DNA of 18,926 nt from JADGHE01 sp035716025 (GCA_035716025.1 DASTKH010000060.1:1-18926); one strand, 5' to 3'. Shown: positions 6,773 to 15,863, numbered from the stretch's first letter. Notes: generated by a model not told the origin, from the letters alone. Translations and numbers: made by a program.

Positions 6773-8746
6773 TCAGGGTGACGGCGCGATCCCCCGGCCT
6801 TCCTCGCGCAGGGCCGCGGCGACGGCGCACAGGCGCGCGTCCTCGCTGAGCGATTCAAGTGGGACCGGCAGACGCCGCTGCCAGTTCGGATGTTCGTCGA
6901 CCGTGCCGGGCACGTTGGGCTGATCGGGCAGCCCGAGCACGTCTTCGAGCGCGACCGCGAGCAGGCGGCTCGGCGTACGGGCGAGGAAACGCAGGACGTC
7001 GACGAATTGCGGCGGCCCGTCGCGGCCGAGCAGGCATTCGTGCAGCACCTCCCGCAACTGCCGGCGCGCTTCGGCGCGCTCGGCGTCGGTCTCGCCGGGG
7101 TCGAGGCCGATCGCCCGCTTGACCCGAAGATCGTGATCGGACAGCCAGCCCGCGAAGGTCGGCAGGTCGTGAGTGTCGAAGGTGACGAGGGCCTCGCGCC
7201 GGTATTCGTGCGGATGCCGGAATTTGCCGTCCGCGCGGCGCTCGAACAGCATCACGAGATACGACCAGATGCCCCAGTCGGCGAGCGTCGCGCGCAAATC
7301 GTCCGGCACCGTCCCGAGATCTTCGCCGATGACGACGCAGCGGTGGCGGACGCTTTCGATCGCGATCGTCGCGAGAAGGTCCTGAAGCGGATAGGAGACG
7401 TAGGCGCCCTGCTGCGCGCCGAGCCCGAAGGGGATCAGGTAGAACCGGTTGAGCCCGAGGACATGATCGAGGCGCACCGCGCCTGCGTGCCGCATCGCCG
7501 CCGCGATGAGATTGGCGAAGGGTTCGTAGGCCTGCGCCGTGAGCGCCCGGGGATTGAACGCGGCCAGTCCCCAGGCTTGGCCGGCCGTGTTCAAGAGATC
7601 GGGCGGGGCGCCGACCTCCACCTGCGGGACGATCGCATCCTGCGCGCTCCAGGCATCGGCGCCGCCGGGCTCCACGCCGACCGCGAGATCGAGATAGAGG
7701 CCGATCGGCATGCCCTGAACCCGCGCCTCGGCTTGGCAGGCCGCGAGCTGGGCGTCCGCGACCCATTGGACATATTCCACATAATCCATCTCTTCGCCGG
7801 CCGCGGCGCGCAGGCGGGCGAGTGCGGCGGTGTTCGGCCTGCGCCATTCCTCCGGCCATTCCCACCAGGCGCCCGCGAAGCGGCGGCGGAGCACTTCGAA
7901 GGCGGCAAAGCGCGCGAGTCGTTCGCCCTGCGCGGCGCGGAACGCCTCGAACGCCTCGCGCCGTTTGCCGCGCCGGCGCGCGCGGAAGGCCGCGAAGGCC
8001 GCGCCGAGCGCGCTGCGTTTTGCCTCGGCCACGGCGGCATAGTCCACGAGCGTCGCGGCGCGCAGCCCGTCGAGTCGGCCGGAGAGCCCGCAGGCTTCCA
8101 GGCCGGGAAACTCCGGAATCGCCTCGGGATCGATGTAGAGCGGGTTGAGAAAGAGCCGGCTGTTCGGCGCATAGGGGCTTGCGTGCTGCGGCCGGTCGTC
8201 GAAGAGGGCATGCAAAGGATTGAGGCCGACCCCGGCCGCCCCCTTTTTTGCGGCAAGACGCACGAGATGACGCAGATCGGTGAAATCCCCGTGTCCCCAG
8301 TTCCGGTGCGAACGAACCCCGTAGAGCTGCACCGCGAGAATCCAGACCCGCTCGGCGCCGGGCTCTTCGGGCTGATAGGCGGCCGGCGGAGCCACGAGAA
8401 GTCTCGCGGCCTCGGCGCCGTCGACTTCGAGATCGTAGCGGCCGATCGGCACAGCGTCCGGCACGCACAGAAGGCCGCCGCTTGCGGTGCCTTCGGCGAC
8501 CGTTCCGCCGTTTGCCGTGCGGAGGCGCCACCTGGCGGTCTCCGCGGCGGCGGGAAGGGAAACAGGCCCGCTGCGGCCCTTGCGCCAGAGAAGAACGCAA
8601 GGCGGCGAACGCTCACCGTTGGGCCGCGCGAGCGCCGCGACGAGCCGGTGCAGCGTTTCCTCGCCGACGACGCGGCGCACCCCCCGGGCATCCACAAACG
8701 CGGGCTCGATGCCGAGTTCGGCCGCCTTGCGGGCGAGTTCGTCCAT
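6773..8746 (-). CDS. malQ: 4-alpha-glucanotransferase (amylomaltase)
   Basis: This cytoplasmic GH77 enzyme moves alpha-1,4-glucan segments between maltodextrins. The 657 residues include an N-terminal extension of about 130 residues before ILAVQLYGVRSHRNWGHGDF, so it is the longer MalQ type, as in E. coli, rather than the roughly 500-residue amylomaltase. The catalytic residues are visible: nucleophile D427 in VRLDHVLGL, acid/base E475 in VIGEDLGTVP, and D527 in FDTHDLPTFAGW. HASPYAPNSRLFLNPLYID (about 188-207) is the family substrate-loop block. It follows otsA on the same strand after 106 nt and sits with the GlgE-pathway genes, so it probably recycles short maltodextrins released from glucan. 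Its SD is weak, and the ATG at 8746 is chosen because the protein begins with an expected helical N-terminus there. Confidence 0.96.
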   Translation of the reverse strand: MDELARKAAELGIEPAFVDARGVRRVVGEETLHRLVAALARPNGERSPPCVLLWRKGRSGPVSLPAAAETARWRLRTANGGTVAEGTASGGLLCVPDAVPIGRYDLEVDGAEAARLLVAPPAAYQPEEPGAERVWILAVQLYGVRSHRNWGHGDFTDLRHLVRLAAKKGAAGVGLNPLHALFDDRPQHASPYAPNSRLFLNPLYIDPEAIPEFPGLEACGLSGRLDGLRAATLVDYAAVAEAKRSALGAAFAAFRARRRGKRREAFEAFRAAQGERLARFAAFEVLRRRFAGAWWEWPEEWRRPNTAALARLRAAAGEEMDYVEYVQWVADAQLAACQAEARVQGMPIGLYLDLAVGVEPGGADAWSAQDAIVPQVEVGAPPDLLNTAGQAWGLAAFNPRALTAQAYEPFANLIAAAMRHAGAVRLDHVLGLNRFYLIPFGLGAQQGAYVSYPLQDLLATIAIESVRHRCVVIGEDLGTVPDDLRATLADWGIWSYLVMLFERRADGKFRHPHEYRREALVTFDTHDLPTFAGWLSDHDLRVKRAIGLDPGETDAERAEARRQLREVLHECLLGRDGPPQFVDVLRFLARTPSRLLAVALEDVLGLPDQPNVPGTVDEHPNWQRRLPVPLESLSEDARLCAVAAALREEGRGIAPSP

Positions 8747-8852
8747 GGCCTCGCTCGCCGCTCAGCGTCTCATGAAGGAGCACCGCCGCACGCACCGGCA
8801 ATGCGCCGACGCCCGATTTTCGTCCGCAGGTCGCACTGCCCCCGGTTTCCGA

Positions 8853-10313
8853 TCAGTGCCTGCTTACCGCAGCGCTGCGCAAAGCGACCGAAGCCGCCGA
8901 CGCCGCCGGCATTGCCAAGGGCGGCCGACGCACGCCCCGCCGCACCGCGGTGAGCTCCGTGACGAAATCGGAGAACCAGGCATCGAGCGCCGAGGCTTCC
9001 ATGCGGGTGATCATGGAGGCCCAGCGCTGCCGCCGCTCGGCGATCGGCATGGCGAGGCCGCGCATGATGGCATCGACGACGGCGTCAAGATCATGCGGGT
9101 TCACGAGAAGGGCGGCGTCGAGCTGTTTCGCCGCTCCGGCGAATTCCGAAAGGATGAGCACGCCGGGGTCGAGCGGATTTTGCGCAGCGACATATTCCTT
9201 GGCGACGAGGTTCATCCCGTCCTGCAGGGGTGTGACCAGGCCGAGCTGCGCCGACCGGTAGAAACCCGCAAGCACGTCCTGCGGGAAGGACTTGTTGAGG
9301 TAGCGAATGGGGGTCCAGTCCACATCGGCGTGGCGCCCGTTGATCTCGCCGACGAGGGCCGCGATCTCGGCCTTGAGTTGCTGGTAGGCCGGAATGCGAT
9401 CGCGGGTCGGCACGGCGATCTGCAGCAGGCTCAAGGTGCGGCGGACCGGCGGGTGCCGCTCGAACAGGCGGTCGATTGCCTGAAAGCGATGCGGAATGCC
9501 CTTGGAATAGTCCAGCCGGTCGACGCCGATCGCGAGCTTGCGGCCCTGGAGGCTGCCGCGCAGGTGGGCGATCGCCGGACGCGCCGCCGCCTTCATGGCC
9601 TGCTCGGCGAAGGCCGCGACGTCGATCCCGACCGGAAAGCTTGCCAGCCGCGTCGTGCCGCCGCGATGGCAGATGATGCCGCTTTCGTCAACGTTGAGCT
9701 CGAATTCGCGCGTGATATATTCCGCGAAATTCTTCGCATCGTCGTCGGTCTGGAAGCCGATCAGGTCGTAGCAGAGCATGCCGGCCGCGAGATCGCGGTG
9801 CTGCGGCACGCTTGCGAACACCGTATGGCTCGGGAACGGCGTGTGCAGGAAGAAGCCGATGGGCCGCGCGATCCCTGATTCGCGCAAATTCTGGGCAAGC
9901 AGGAGAAAATGGTAGTCATGCACCCAGAAAGCCGCATCCGGCCGGTAAAAGCGCAGCAGCGCGCGCGCCATGAAGGCGTTGACCTCCCGGTAGGAGGCAT
10001 AATCGGCCGGAGCTGCGCGCACGAGATCCATGCGCGAATGCAACGCGGGCCATAAGACCGAGTTGGAGAAGCCTTCATAGAATCGCTGGTAATGCTCCGC
10101 CGGCATATCGACGGTGGCGATCGCGCCCGCTCCGTGCGGGTGAATTTCGGCAAGCGCGTCCTTGCCGCAGAATTCCACTTCGCGGCCGCTCGAACCGACC
10201 CAGATGGCTCCGGAATTCTTAACGGCCGGAAGAAGCGCAGCAGCCAAACCTCCCGAGACCGGCTCTTGACCTTGCGGCAGAGCGATCCGGTTGGAGACAA
10301 CAATGACAGTCAC
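8853..10313 (-). CDS. otsA: Trehalose-6-phosphate synthase (GT20)
   Basis: OtsA joins UDP-glucose and glucose 6-phosphate to form trehalose 6-phosphate. The start is taken as GTG 10313, because GGAGG lies 7 nt upstream and the protein then begins MTVIVVSNRIALP, the standard OtsA N-terminus. An upstream in-frame start at 10349 would add 12 unconserved residues and read through the SD. The product is 486 residues (E. coli OtsA is 474). Family blocks in order are VSGGLAAAL (glucose 6-phosphate loop), WVHDYHFLLLAQNLRE, GVDRLDYSKGIPHRFQA, and PLQDGMNLVAKEYVAAQ, the nucleotide-sugar site. The C-terminal tail is Ala-rich and shows no phosphatase domain, so dephosphorylation needs an OtsB encoded elsewhere. 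It is transcribed with malQ and diverges from glgE over a palindrome-bearing intergenic region. Confidence 0.96.
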   Translation of the reverse strand: MTVIVVSNRIALPQGQEPVSGGLAAALLPAVKNSGAIWVGSSGREVEFCGKDALAEIHPHGAGAIATVDMPAEHYQRFYEGFSNSVLWPALHSRMDLVRAAPADYASYREVNAFMARALLRFYRPDAAFWVHDYHFLLLAQNLRESGIARPIGFFLHTPFPSHTVFASVPQHRDLAAGMLCYDLIGFQTDDDAKNFAEYITREFELNVDESGIICHRGGTTRLASFPVGIDVAAFAEQAMKAAARPAIAHLRGSLQGRKLAIGVDRLDYSKGIPHRFQAIDRLFERHPPVRRTLSLLQIAVPTRDRIPAYQQLKAEIAALVGEINGRHADVDWTPIRYLNKSFPQDVLAGFYRSAQLGLVTPLQDGMNLVAKEYVAAQNPLDPGVLILSEFAGAAKQLDAALLVNPHDLDAVVDAIMRGLAMPIAERRQRWASMITRMEASALDAWFSDFVTELTAVRRGVRRPPLAMPAASAASVALRSAAVSRH

Positions 10314-10320
10314 GGGGTGC

Positions 10321-10325
10321 CCTCC
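10321..10325 (-). promoter_or_regulatory. Ribosome binding site that fixes the otsA start
   Basis: GGAGG on the minus strand lies 7 nt before GTG 10313, which decides for that start over the more upstream in-frame codon at 10349. Confidence 0.8.
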
Positions 10326-10338
10326 GATCCACTCCGTC

Positions 10339-10363
10339 AACTCACGCAATCAATTTCTGTTCC
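10339..10363 (-). promoter_or_regulatory. Candidate EcfG-type general-stress promoter of otsA
   Basis: On the minus strand GGAAC (10363-10359) is followed after 16 bp by AGTT (10342-10339). The alphaproteobacterial EcfG consensus is GGAAC-N16/17-CGTT, so the -35 is exact and the -10 has one mismatch. Transcription would start near 10332, just ahead of the SD at 10321-10325. otsA is a known EcfG target in several Alphaproteobacteria, which fits. One -10 mismatch keeps this tentative. Confidence 0.45.
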
Positions 10364-10378
10364 AATTGATTTCGTGAG
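10341..10378. promoter_or_regulatory. Long near-perfect palindrome in the otsA/glgE divergent region
   Basis: The left arm CTCACGcAATCAATT (10341-10355) and right arm AATTGATTtCGTGAG (10364-10378) pair at 14 of 15 positions around the 8-nt spacer TCTGTTCC. A further CGTGAGTTGA at 10422-10431 is the exact reverse complement of TCAACTCACG at 10337-10346, giving a third CGTGAG half-site. The spacer contains the GGAAC (minus strand) of the candidate otsA promoter, and the left arm runs into its -10. An operator controlling otsA, and perhaps glgE, is the simplest reading. The regulator is unknown and not encoded here. Confidence 0.65.
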
Positions 10379-10527
10379 GCCGAGCATTTTGCGCAAGGGC
10401 CCGCGACACAAGGAAAACCTTCGTGAGTTGAAGGTGGAACGTCAAAATGTGACGCTTATGCCAGCTTGTTGGTCCGTGTTCTCAACCCCATCTCTCAACC
10501 TTTGCGGCCAGCGGCCGCCGCGACAAC

Positions 10528-10553
10528 GGAACCGGGCGCTGCGCGAGCGGGTT
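10528..10553 (+). promoter_or_regulatory. Weak EcfG-like promoter candidate for glgE
   Basis: GGAAC (10528-10532) is followed after 17 bp by GGTT (10550-10553), one mismatch from CGTT, about 28 nt before the glgE ATG. A second GGAAC at 10436-10440 has no good -10 partner. The surroundings are very GC-rich, so chance occurrence is a real possibility. Confidence 0.25.
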
Positions 10554-10581
10554 GCGGCCGCCACGGCAATCGGGTGAGCCC

Positions 10582-12561
10582 ATGTCAGGACAGCCCGCCA
10601 GAAAAAAATTCGTGGACGCTTTTTCAGTTCCTCGCCTCGACGCGCCGCGCTTCTTCATCGAGGACGTCTTTCCGGCCGTCGACGGCGGGCGCTTTCCGGT
10701 GAAGCGGATCGTTGGCGAAACGGTTGAAGTCTGGGCGGACATTCTGCGCGAAGGCCACGATACGCTCGGCGCCGCGCTTCTCTGGGCGCGCGAGGACGAG
10801 CCGTGGCAGAGCACGCCGATGCGCCTCGTCGAGAATGACCGGTGGTGCGGCGCCTTCACGCCCACCGCGCTCGGCCGCTACCGCTACGCCATCGCAGCGT
10901 GGACCGATACGTTCGCAACCTGGCGGCACGGCTTCCTGCTCAAGCAGGCGGCCGGGCAGTCCCTGGACGTCGAGGCGCAGGAGGGACGCGCGCTGCTCGC
11001 GGCGGCGCAGGGCGGCTCTGCGGCGGCGCAAAAGATCATCCGCAAGGCTTGCCGGGCCTTCGACGCGAGCGGCGATCCGGCGGTTCTGCTCGCCGAAGAC
11101 CTCATGGCCGCGATGGCGGAGGCCGAGCCGCGGCCGGATCTCGCGCGCAGCCCGTCGTTTCCGCTGATGGTTGAACGCGAACGCGCCCGCTCCGGAGCCT
11201 GGTACGAGATTTTCCCCCGCAGCCAAAGCTTCACGCCGGGGCGCCACGGCACGTTCGCCGACTGCATCGCCCGCGTTCCCGACATCGCGGCGCAGGGCTA
11301 CGACGTTCTCTACCTCACGCCCATCCATCCGATCGGTCGAACAAACCGCAAGGGTCGCAACAACGCTCTGAGGGCCGAGCCGGGAGATCCCGGCAGCCCC
11401 TATGCGATCGGCGCCGAAGAGGGAGGGCATGACGCCGTCCACCCCGCGCTTGGAACGCTCGAAGATTTCCGGCGCCTCGTTGCGGCATGCGCCCGCCACG
11501 GCATGGAAATCGCACTCGATTTCGCCACCCAGTGTTCGCCAGACCATCCGTGGCTCAAGCAACACCCGGAATGGTTCCGGCGCCGGCCGGACGGTTCGAT
11601 CAAATACGCGGAAAATCCGCCCAAGAAATATGAGGATATCCACAATCCCGATTTCTATTGCGAAGATCGGGCGGGCCTGTGGGGCGCGTTCCGGGACGTC
11701 GTTCAGTTCTGGGTGGACCAGGGCGTGCGCATTTTCCGCGTCGACAATCCGCACACCAAGCCGTTTCCGTTCTGGGAGTGGCTCATCGCCGACGTCCAGC
11801 GCCGCCACCCGGACGTGATCTTCCTCTCGGAGGCCTTCACCCGGCCGAAGATCATGAAGGCGCTGGCGAAGCTCGGCTTTTCCCAGTCCTACACTTATTT
11901 CACCTGGCGCACGACGAAGGCGGAGCTCTCCGCCTACATGATCGAACTCACCGACTACCCCGAACGCGACTATTTTCGCCCGAATTTCTTCGTGAACACG
12001 CCGGACATTCTGCCCTTCCACCTGCAAGGCGGGGAGCCCTGGATGTTCAAGGCGCGCGTTGCGCTCGCCGCAACGCTCTCCTCCAACTACGGCGTGTACA
12101 GCGGGTTCGAACTGCTCGAGCACGAACCGCTCGGGCCCGGCCGCGAGGAGTATCTCAATTCGGAAAAATACGAGATCAAGACCCGCGACTGGAGCGATCC
12201 GCGCAACATCAGCGGCTATATCGCCCGCCTCAACACCTTGCGTCGCGAGAACGCGGCGCTGCGTCAGACCGGCGATTTCCGCTTCGCGCAGGTGGACGAC
12301 GAGCAGGTGATCGGCTTCCTCAAGGAATCCGTGGGGCACGACAATGCGGTCGCGGTCGCGATCGCGCTCGCAGGCGGCGCGCCGCGCACCTTCTGGTATC
12401 ATTTTGGCGATCTGGAGATCGGACCGCCGGGCGCACGCAAGCGCGTCGCGGCCGTGGAAAACCTTCAGACGGGCGAGCGGTTACCGATCGAGTGGGGCGG
12501 CGTGCGCCTCACCATCGATCCGAACCGCGATCCTGCTTTGCTGTTCCGCTGCCTCGCCTGA
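10582..12561 (+). CDS. glgE: Alpha-1,4-glucan:maltose-1-phosphate maltosyltransferase
   Basis: GlgE (GH13_3) transfers maltosyl units from maltose 1-phosphate onto alpha-1,4-glucan. ATG 10582 is chosen over an in-frame TTG at 10552: it has GGGTGAG just upstream, and the 10 extra residues are not conserved. The product is 659 residues, typical for the family. After an N-terminal beta-sandwich (about 25-130) and the helical insert, the catalytic domain shows YEIFPRSQ, YLTPIHPIG, nucleophile D388 in FRVDNPHTKPF, acid/base E417 in FLSEAFTRP, and D475 in NTPDILPFHL. The 29 and 58 residue spacings agree with D394, E423 and D480 of Streptomyces coelicolor GlgE. It is the first gene of the plus-strand operon glgE, treS-mak, glgB, glgX, with only 17 nt to the next start. 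Confidence 0.97.
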   Translation: MSGQPARKKFVDAFSVPRLDAPRFFIEDVFPAVDGGRFPVKRIVGETVEVWADILREGHDTLGAALLWAREDEPWQSTPMRLVENDRWCGAFTPTALGRYRYAIAAWTDTFATWRHGFLLKQAAGQSLDVEAQEGRALLAAAQGGSAAAQKIIRKACRAFDASGDPAVLLAEDLMAAMAEAEPRPDLARSPSFPLMVERERARSGAWYEIFPRSQSFTPGRHGTFADCIARVPDIAAQGYDVLYLTPIHPIGRTNRKGRNNALRAEPGDPGSPYAIGAEEGGHDAVHPALGTLEDFRRLVAACARHGMEIALDFATQCSPDHPWLKQHPEWFRRRPDGSIKYAENPPKKYEDIHNPDFYCEDRAGLWGAFRDVVQFWVDQGVRIFRVDNPHTKPFPFWEWLIADVQRRHPDVIFLSEAFTRPKIMKALAKLGFSQSYTYFTWRTTKAELSAYMIELTDYPERDYFRPNFFVNTPDILPFHLQGGEPWMFKARVALAATLSSNYGVYSGFELLEHEPLGPGREEYLNSEKYEIKTRDWSDPRNISGYIARLNTLRRENAALRQTGDFRFAQVDDEQVIGFLKESVGHDNAVAVAIALAGGAPRTFWYHFGDLEIGPPGARKRVAAVENLQTGERLPIEWGGVRLTIDPNRDPALLFRCLA

Positions 12562-12578
12562 GAAGAGGTCTCAAGACC

Positions 12579-15500
12579 GTGAACGTTCTGCCGCAGATCG
12601 AGACGCAGGCACCCGCGCCGTCCCTGGACGACTGGTACAAGGACGCCATCATCTACCAACTGCACGTCAAAGCCTTTTTCGATTCCAACGACGACGGAAT
12701 CGGAGACTTTGCCGGCCTGACGACCCGACTCGATTACCTGCAGGACCTCGGCGTTACCGCGCTCTGGCTGCTGCCGTTCTATCCGAGCCCGGGGCGCGAT
12801 GACGGCTACGACATCGCCGACTACCGGCGCATCAACCCCGATTTCGGCACGCTCAAGGATTTCCGCCGCTTCATGGCGGAGGCGAAGCGCCGGAACCTGC
12901 GCGTCATCACCGAGCTCGTCATCAATCACACCTCCGACCAGCACCCGTGGTTCAAGCGCGCGCGGCGCAGCAAGCCGTGGACCGACGCGCGCAACTGGTA
13001 CGTCTGGAGCGACACCGATCAGAAATATCTCGGGACCCGCATCATTTTCACCGATACCGAGAAGTCGAACTGGACCTGGGATCCGGAAGCCGGCGCCTAT
13101 TACTGGCACCGCTTCTTTTCGCACCAGCCTGACCTCAACTACGACAATCCGCGGGTGTTGTGGGCGGTCGTGCAGGTAATGCGCCGCTGGCTCGACATGG
13201 GCGTCGACGGGTTCCGTCTCGACGCCATTCCCTATCTCTGCGAGCGCGAAGGCACGAACAACGAGAACCTTCCCGAGACCCACGCGATCATCAAGAAGAT
13301 CCGCGCCGAACTCGACTCCTATGCGCCGGGCAAGCTGCTGCTCGCCGAGGCCAACCAGTGGCCCGAGGACGTCAGCGCGTATTTCGGCGACGGCGACGAA
13401 TGCCAGATGGCCTATCACTTCCCGCTGATGCCGCGCATCTACATGGCCATCGCCCAGGAGGACCGTTTCCCGATCGCCGATATTCTGCGGCAGACCCCGG
13501 ACATTCCGCAGAATTGCCAATGGGCGCTCTTCCTTCGCAACCATGACGAGCTGACGCTCGAAATGGTGACGGATTCCGAGCGCGACTATCTGTGGTCGAC
13601 TTACGCGGCCGATCCGCGGGCGCGCCTCAATCTCGGCATCCGCCGCCGCCTTGCGCCGCTCATGGACAACGACCGGCGCAAGATCGAGCTCATGAATTCG
13701 CTGCTGATGTCGCTTCCCGGCACGCCGATCCTGTATTACGGCGACGAGATCGGCATGGGAGACAACATCTATCTCGGCGACCGCAACGGCGTGCGCACGC
13801 CCATGCAATGGACCCCCGACCGCAACGCCGGCTTTTCGCGTTGCGATCCGGCGAAGCTCTACGCGCCGGTGATCATGGACCCCGTCTATGGCTATCAGGC
13901 CGTGAATGTCGAGGCGCAGTCGCGCAGCATTTCCTCGCTGCTGAGCTGGATGAAGCGGCTCATCGCCGTGCGAAAGTCCTCGCCGGTGTTCGGGCGCGGT
14001 ACGCTGAGCTTCATCCGCCCGAAGAATCGCGCCGTGCTCGCCTATCTGCGGCAATACGGCAGCGAAACCATTCTGTGCGTGGCCAATCTCTCCCGTTCGG
14101 CGCAGGCGGCGGAGCTCGACCTTTCGCCGTGGCGCGGGCGCGTGCCCGTGGAGATGCTCGGTCGCACCCGATTTCCTCGCATCGGCGATGCGCCTTTCGT
14201 GGTGACCATGGCGCCGTATGGTTTCTTCTGGTTTCAGCTTATCGAAGAGGCGGGCGGCGAGCCGGAACCGCTGTCGATCGTTCCTGAGCTGCCGACACTC
14301 GTCATCCGCGATGTGCCGGACTCGGTCGTGGAGGAGCGGTCGAGGGCGGCGTTCGAGCGCGAGGCGCTTCCGGCCTTCCTGCCGGCGCGGCGCTGGTTCG
14401 CGGAGAAGGACAGCCGCCGGTTCGAGGCGAAGCTCGACGCGGTGATTCCGCTCGAGGGACGCATGCGCGGGATCGCCTGGACGCTCGTCGACGTGACGAC
14501 GGAACGTGGCGCCGGCAGCCGCTACGCGCTGCCGCTGATGATCCGTTGGGGCAAAACACCGCCGACCGCGGGACAGCCCGCGGTGCTCGCCTCCGTGCGC
14601 CGCGGCGGGAGCGAAGGACTGCTCATCGACGCGCCCGCCGAGCGGGACTTCATGCTCTCGATGATGTCGAAACTGCACGCCGGCGCCACTGTCGAGGCGG
14701 GCGGCGGACGGCTGCAGTTCAAGCCGAGCCGCGGTTTTGCGGATGGGCCGCCGCCGGCGGTGGAGGAGGTTCGGGCGATCACGGGCGAGCAGTCGAACAC
14801 GACTGTCATTGTCGACGGCGCCTATGTCGTGAAGGTCTTTCGGCGACTGCAGGCCGGCATCAATCCCGACATCGAGATATCGCGCTTCCTCACGGAAACA
14901 GCCGGCTACCAGAACACGCCTCCCTTCATCGGCTCGGTCGAGTTCGAGCGCGGGGGCGAGGTCTCGGCCCTGTCGATCGTCCAGGGCTTCGTTGGAAACC
15001 AGGGCGACGGCTGGGCGCTCACCTCCTCCTATCTCGACCGTTTCCTCGACGACTACCGCCTGCTCGCGCCGGATGCGGTTGCCGATCCCGCGCAGCACGC
15101 CGCCTTCCTGCTGCGCATGCGCCAGATTGGACGCCGCGTCGGGGAGATGCACACGGCGCTCGCTTCAGGCCCACCCGAGTCGGACTTCACGCCGGAACCG
15201 CTCGTGCCGGAGGACTTCCACCGCTGGACGGAGGATCTAAGCGCGCTTGCCGAACGCACGTTCCAGTCGCTGGCGCGCGCACAGGCGTCGTTGCCTGACC
15301 CCGTGCGGCCGCTCGCGGCGGAGCTTGCCGGCCGGCGCGACACCGTGCTTGCGCGGATTTACGAGTTCCTTCGCCCGGAACCCACCGGAAACAAGATTCG
15401 TTACCACGGCGACCTGCATCTCGGCCAACTGCTGATCGTCAAGGACGACGTGTTCATTATCGATTTCGAAGGTGAGCCACAGCGCAGCCTGGAAGAACGC

Positions 15501-15863
15501 CGGCGCAAGGCGCCGGCCGCCCGCGACGTCGCGGGCCTCATCCGCTCGATCGACTACGCCGGGACGGCGGCGCTCGACCGCATCATCCCGTCTTCCTCGG
15601 AAGAGCGGGCACGGCTCGCCGGCGCGGTGGACGAGTGGCGCACCCAGTGCGTGGAGGCGCTGCTCGCCGCGCACGAGGAACACGCCGCCGAGGGTCTTTG
15701 GCCGGCCGATCCCGGCGCCCGCCGGCGTCTTCTCGACTTCTTCGTCCTGCAAAAGGCAGTGTACGAGATCAGCTACGAACTTTCCAATCGGCCGAACTGG
15801 CTGCACGTGCCCGTCCTCGGCCTGTGGCGCATCCTGTTTCCAGACGAAAGCACGCCGGTATGA
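12579..15863 (+). CDS. treS: Trehalose synthase (maltose alpha-D-glucosyltransferase) fused to maltokinase
   Basis: This bifunctional protein interconverts trehalose and maltose and phosphorylates maltose with ATP to maltose 1-phosphate, the GlgE donor. The start is GTG 12579, 17 nt after the glgE stop with AGAGG upstream; the frame stays open into glgE, but anything earlier is out-of-frame shadow. The product is 1094 residues. The TreS part (about 15-560) shows WYKDAIIYQLHVKAFFDS, nucleophile D215 in GFRLDAIPYL, acid/base E257 in LLAEANQWP, and D323 in LRNHDELTLE. The maltokinase part (about 570-1094) shows FLPARRWFAEKD, catalytic D945 in YHGDLHLGQLL and metal-binding D962 in IIDFEGEP. TreS-Mak fusions are common outside Actinobacteria; the mycobacterial proteins are separate. 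The stop overlaps the glgB start (ATGA), indicating translational coupling. Confidence 0.97.
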   Translation: MNVLPQIETQAPAPSLDDWYKDAIIYQLHVKAFFDSNDDGIGDFAGLTTRLDYLQDLGVTALWLLPFYPSPGRDDGYDIADYRRINPDFGTLKDFRRFMAEAKRRNLRVITELVINHTSDQHPWFKRARRSKPWTDARNWYVWSDTDQKYLGTRIIFTDTEKSNWTWDPEAGAYYWHRFFSHQPDLNYDNPRVLWAVVQVMRRWLDMGVDGFRLDAIPYLCEREGTNNENLPETHAIIKKIRAELDSYAPGKLLLAEANQWPEDVSAYFGDGDECQMAYHFPLMPRIYMAIAQEDRFPIADILRQTPDIPQNCQWALFLRNHDELTLEMVTDSERDYLWSTYAADPRARLNLGIRRRLAPLMDNDRRKIELMNSLLMSLPGTPILYYGDEIGMGDNIYLGDRNGVRTPMQWTPDRNAGFSRCDPAKLYAPVIMDPVYGYQAVNVEAQSRSISSLLSWMKRLIAVRKSSPVFGRGTLSFIRPKNRAVLAYLRQYGSETILCVANLSRSAQAAELDLSPWRGRVPVEMLGRTRFPRIGDAPFVVTMAPYGFFWFQLIEEAGGEPEPLSIVPELPTLVIRDVPDSVVEERSRAAFEREALPAFLPARRWFAEKDSRRFEAKLDAVIPLEGRMRGIAWTLVDVTTERGAGSRYALPLMIRWGKTPPTAGQPAVLASVRRGGSEGLLIDAPAERDFMLSMMSKLHAGATVEAGGGRLQFKPSRGFADGPPPAVEEVRAITGEQSNTTVIVDGAYVVKVFRRLQAGINPDIEISRFLTETAGYQNTPPFIGSVEFERGGEVSALSIVQGFVGNQGDGWALTSSYLDRFLDDYRLLAPDAVADPAQHAAFLLRMRQIGRRVGEMHTALASGPPESDFTPEPLVPEDFHRWTEDLSALAERTFQSLARAQASLPDPVRPLAAELAGRRDTVLARIYEFLRPEPTGNKIRYHGDLHLGQLLIVKDDVFIIDFEGEPQRSLEERRRKAPAARDVAGLIRSIDYAGTAALDRIIPSSSEERARLAGAVDEWRTQCVEALLAAHEEHAAEGLWPADPGARRRLLDFFVLQKAVYEISYELSNRPNWLHVPVLGLWRILFPDESTPV

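Noticed and set aside
8747..8852. Promoter or terminator in the 106-nt otsA/malQ gap
   Set aside because: I saw no convincing hairpin with a T-tract and no -35/-10 pair; co-transcription is possible but not shown.
6890..8953. 687-codon open frame antisense to malQ
   Set aside because: It is a complementary-strand shadow; malQ on the minus strand has all three catalytic acids and family blocks, while this frame shows no domain and runs into otsA.
11658..12578. N-terminal extension of the treS frame into glgE
   Set aside because: The extension is Arg-rich out-of-frame glgE sequence; TreS homology starts only after GTG 12579, which has a suitable SD.
12465..15152. 895-codon open frame antisense to treS-mak
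   Set aside because: The encoded sequence is Arg/His/Val-rich without any recognisable domain and mirrors the codon bias of a high-GC gene on the other strand; treS-mak on the plus strand has full catalytic motifs.
15635..15859. N-terminal extension of the glgB frame into treS-mak
   Set aside because: GlgB family similarity starts at ATG 15860, and the ATGA overlap is a normal translational coupling arrangement.
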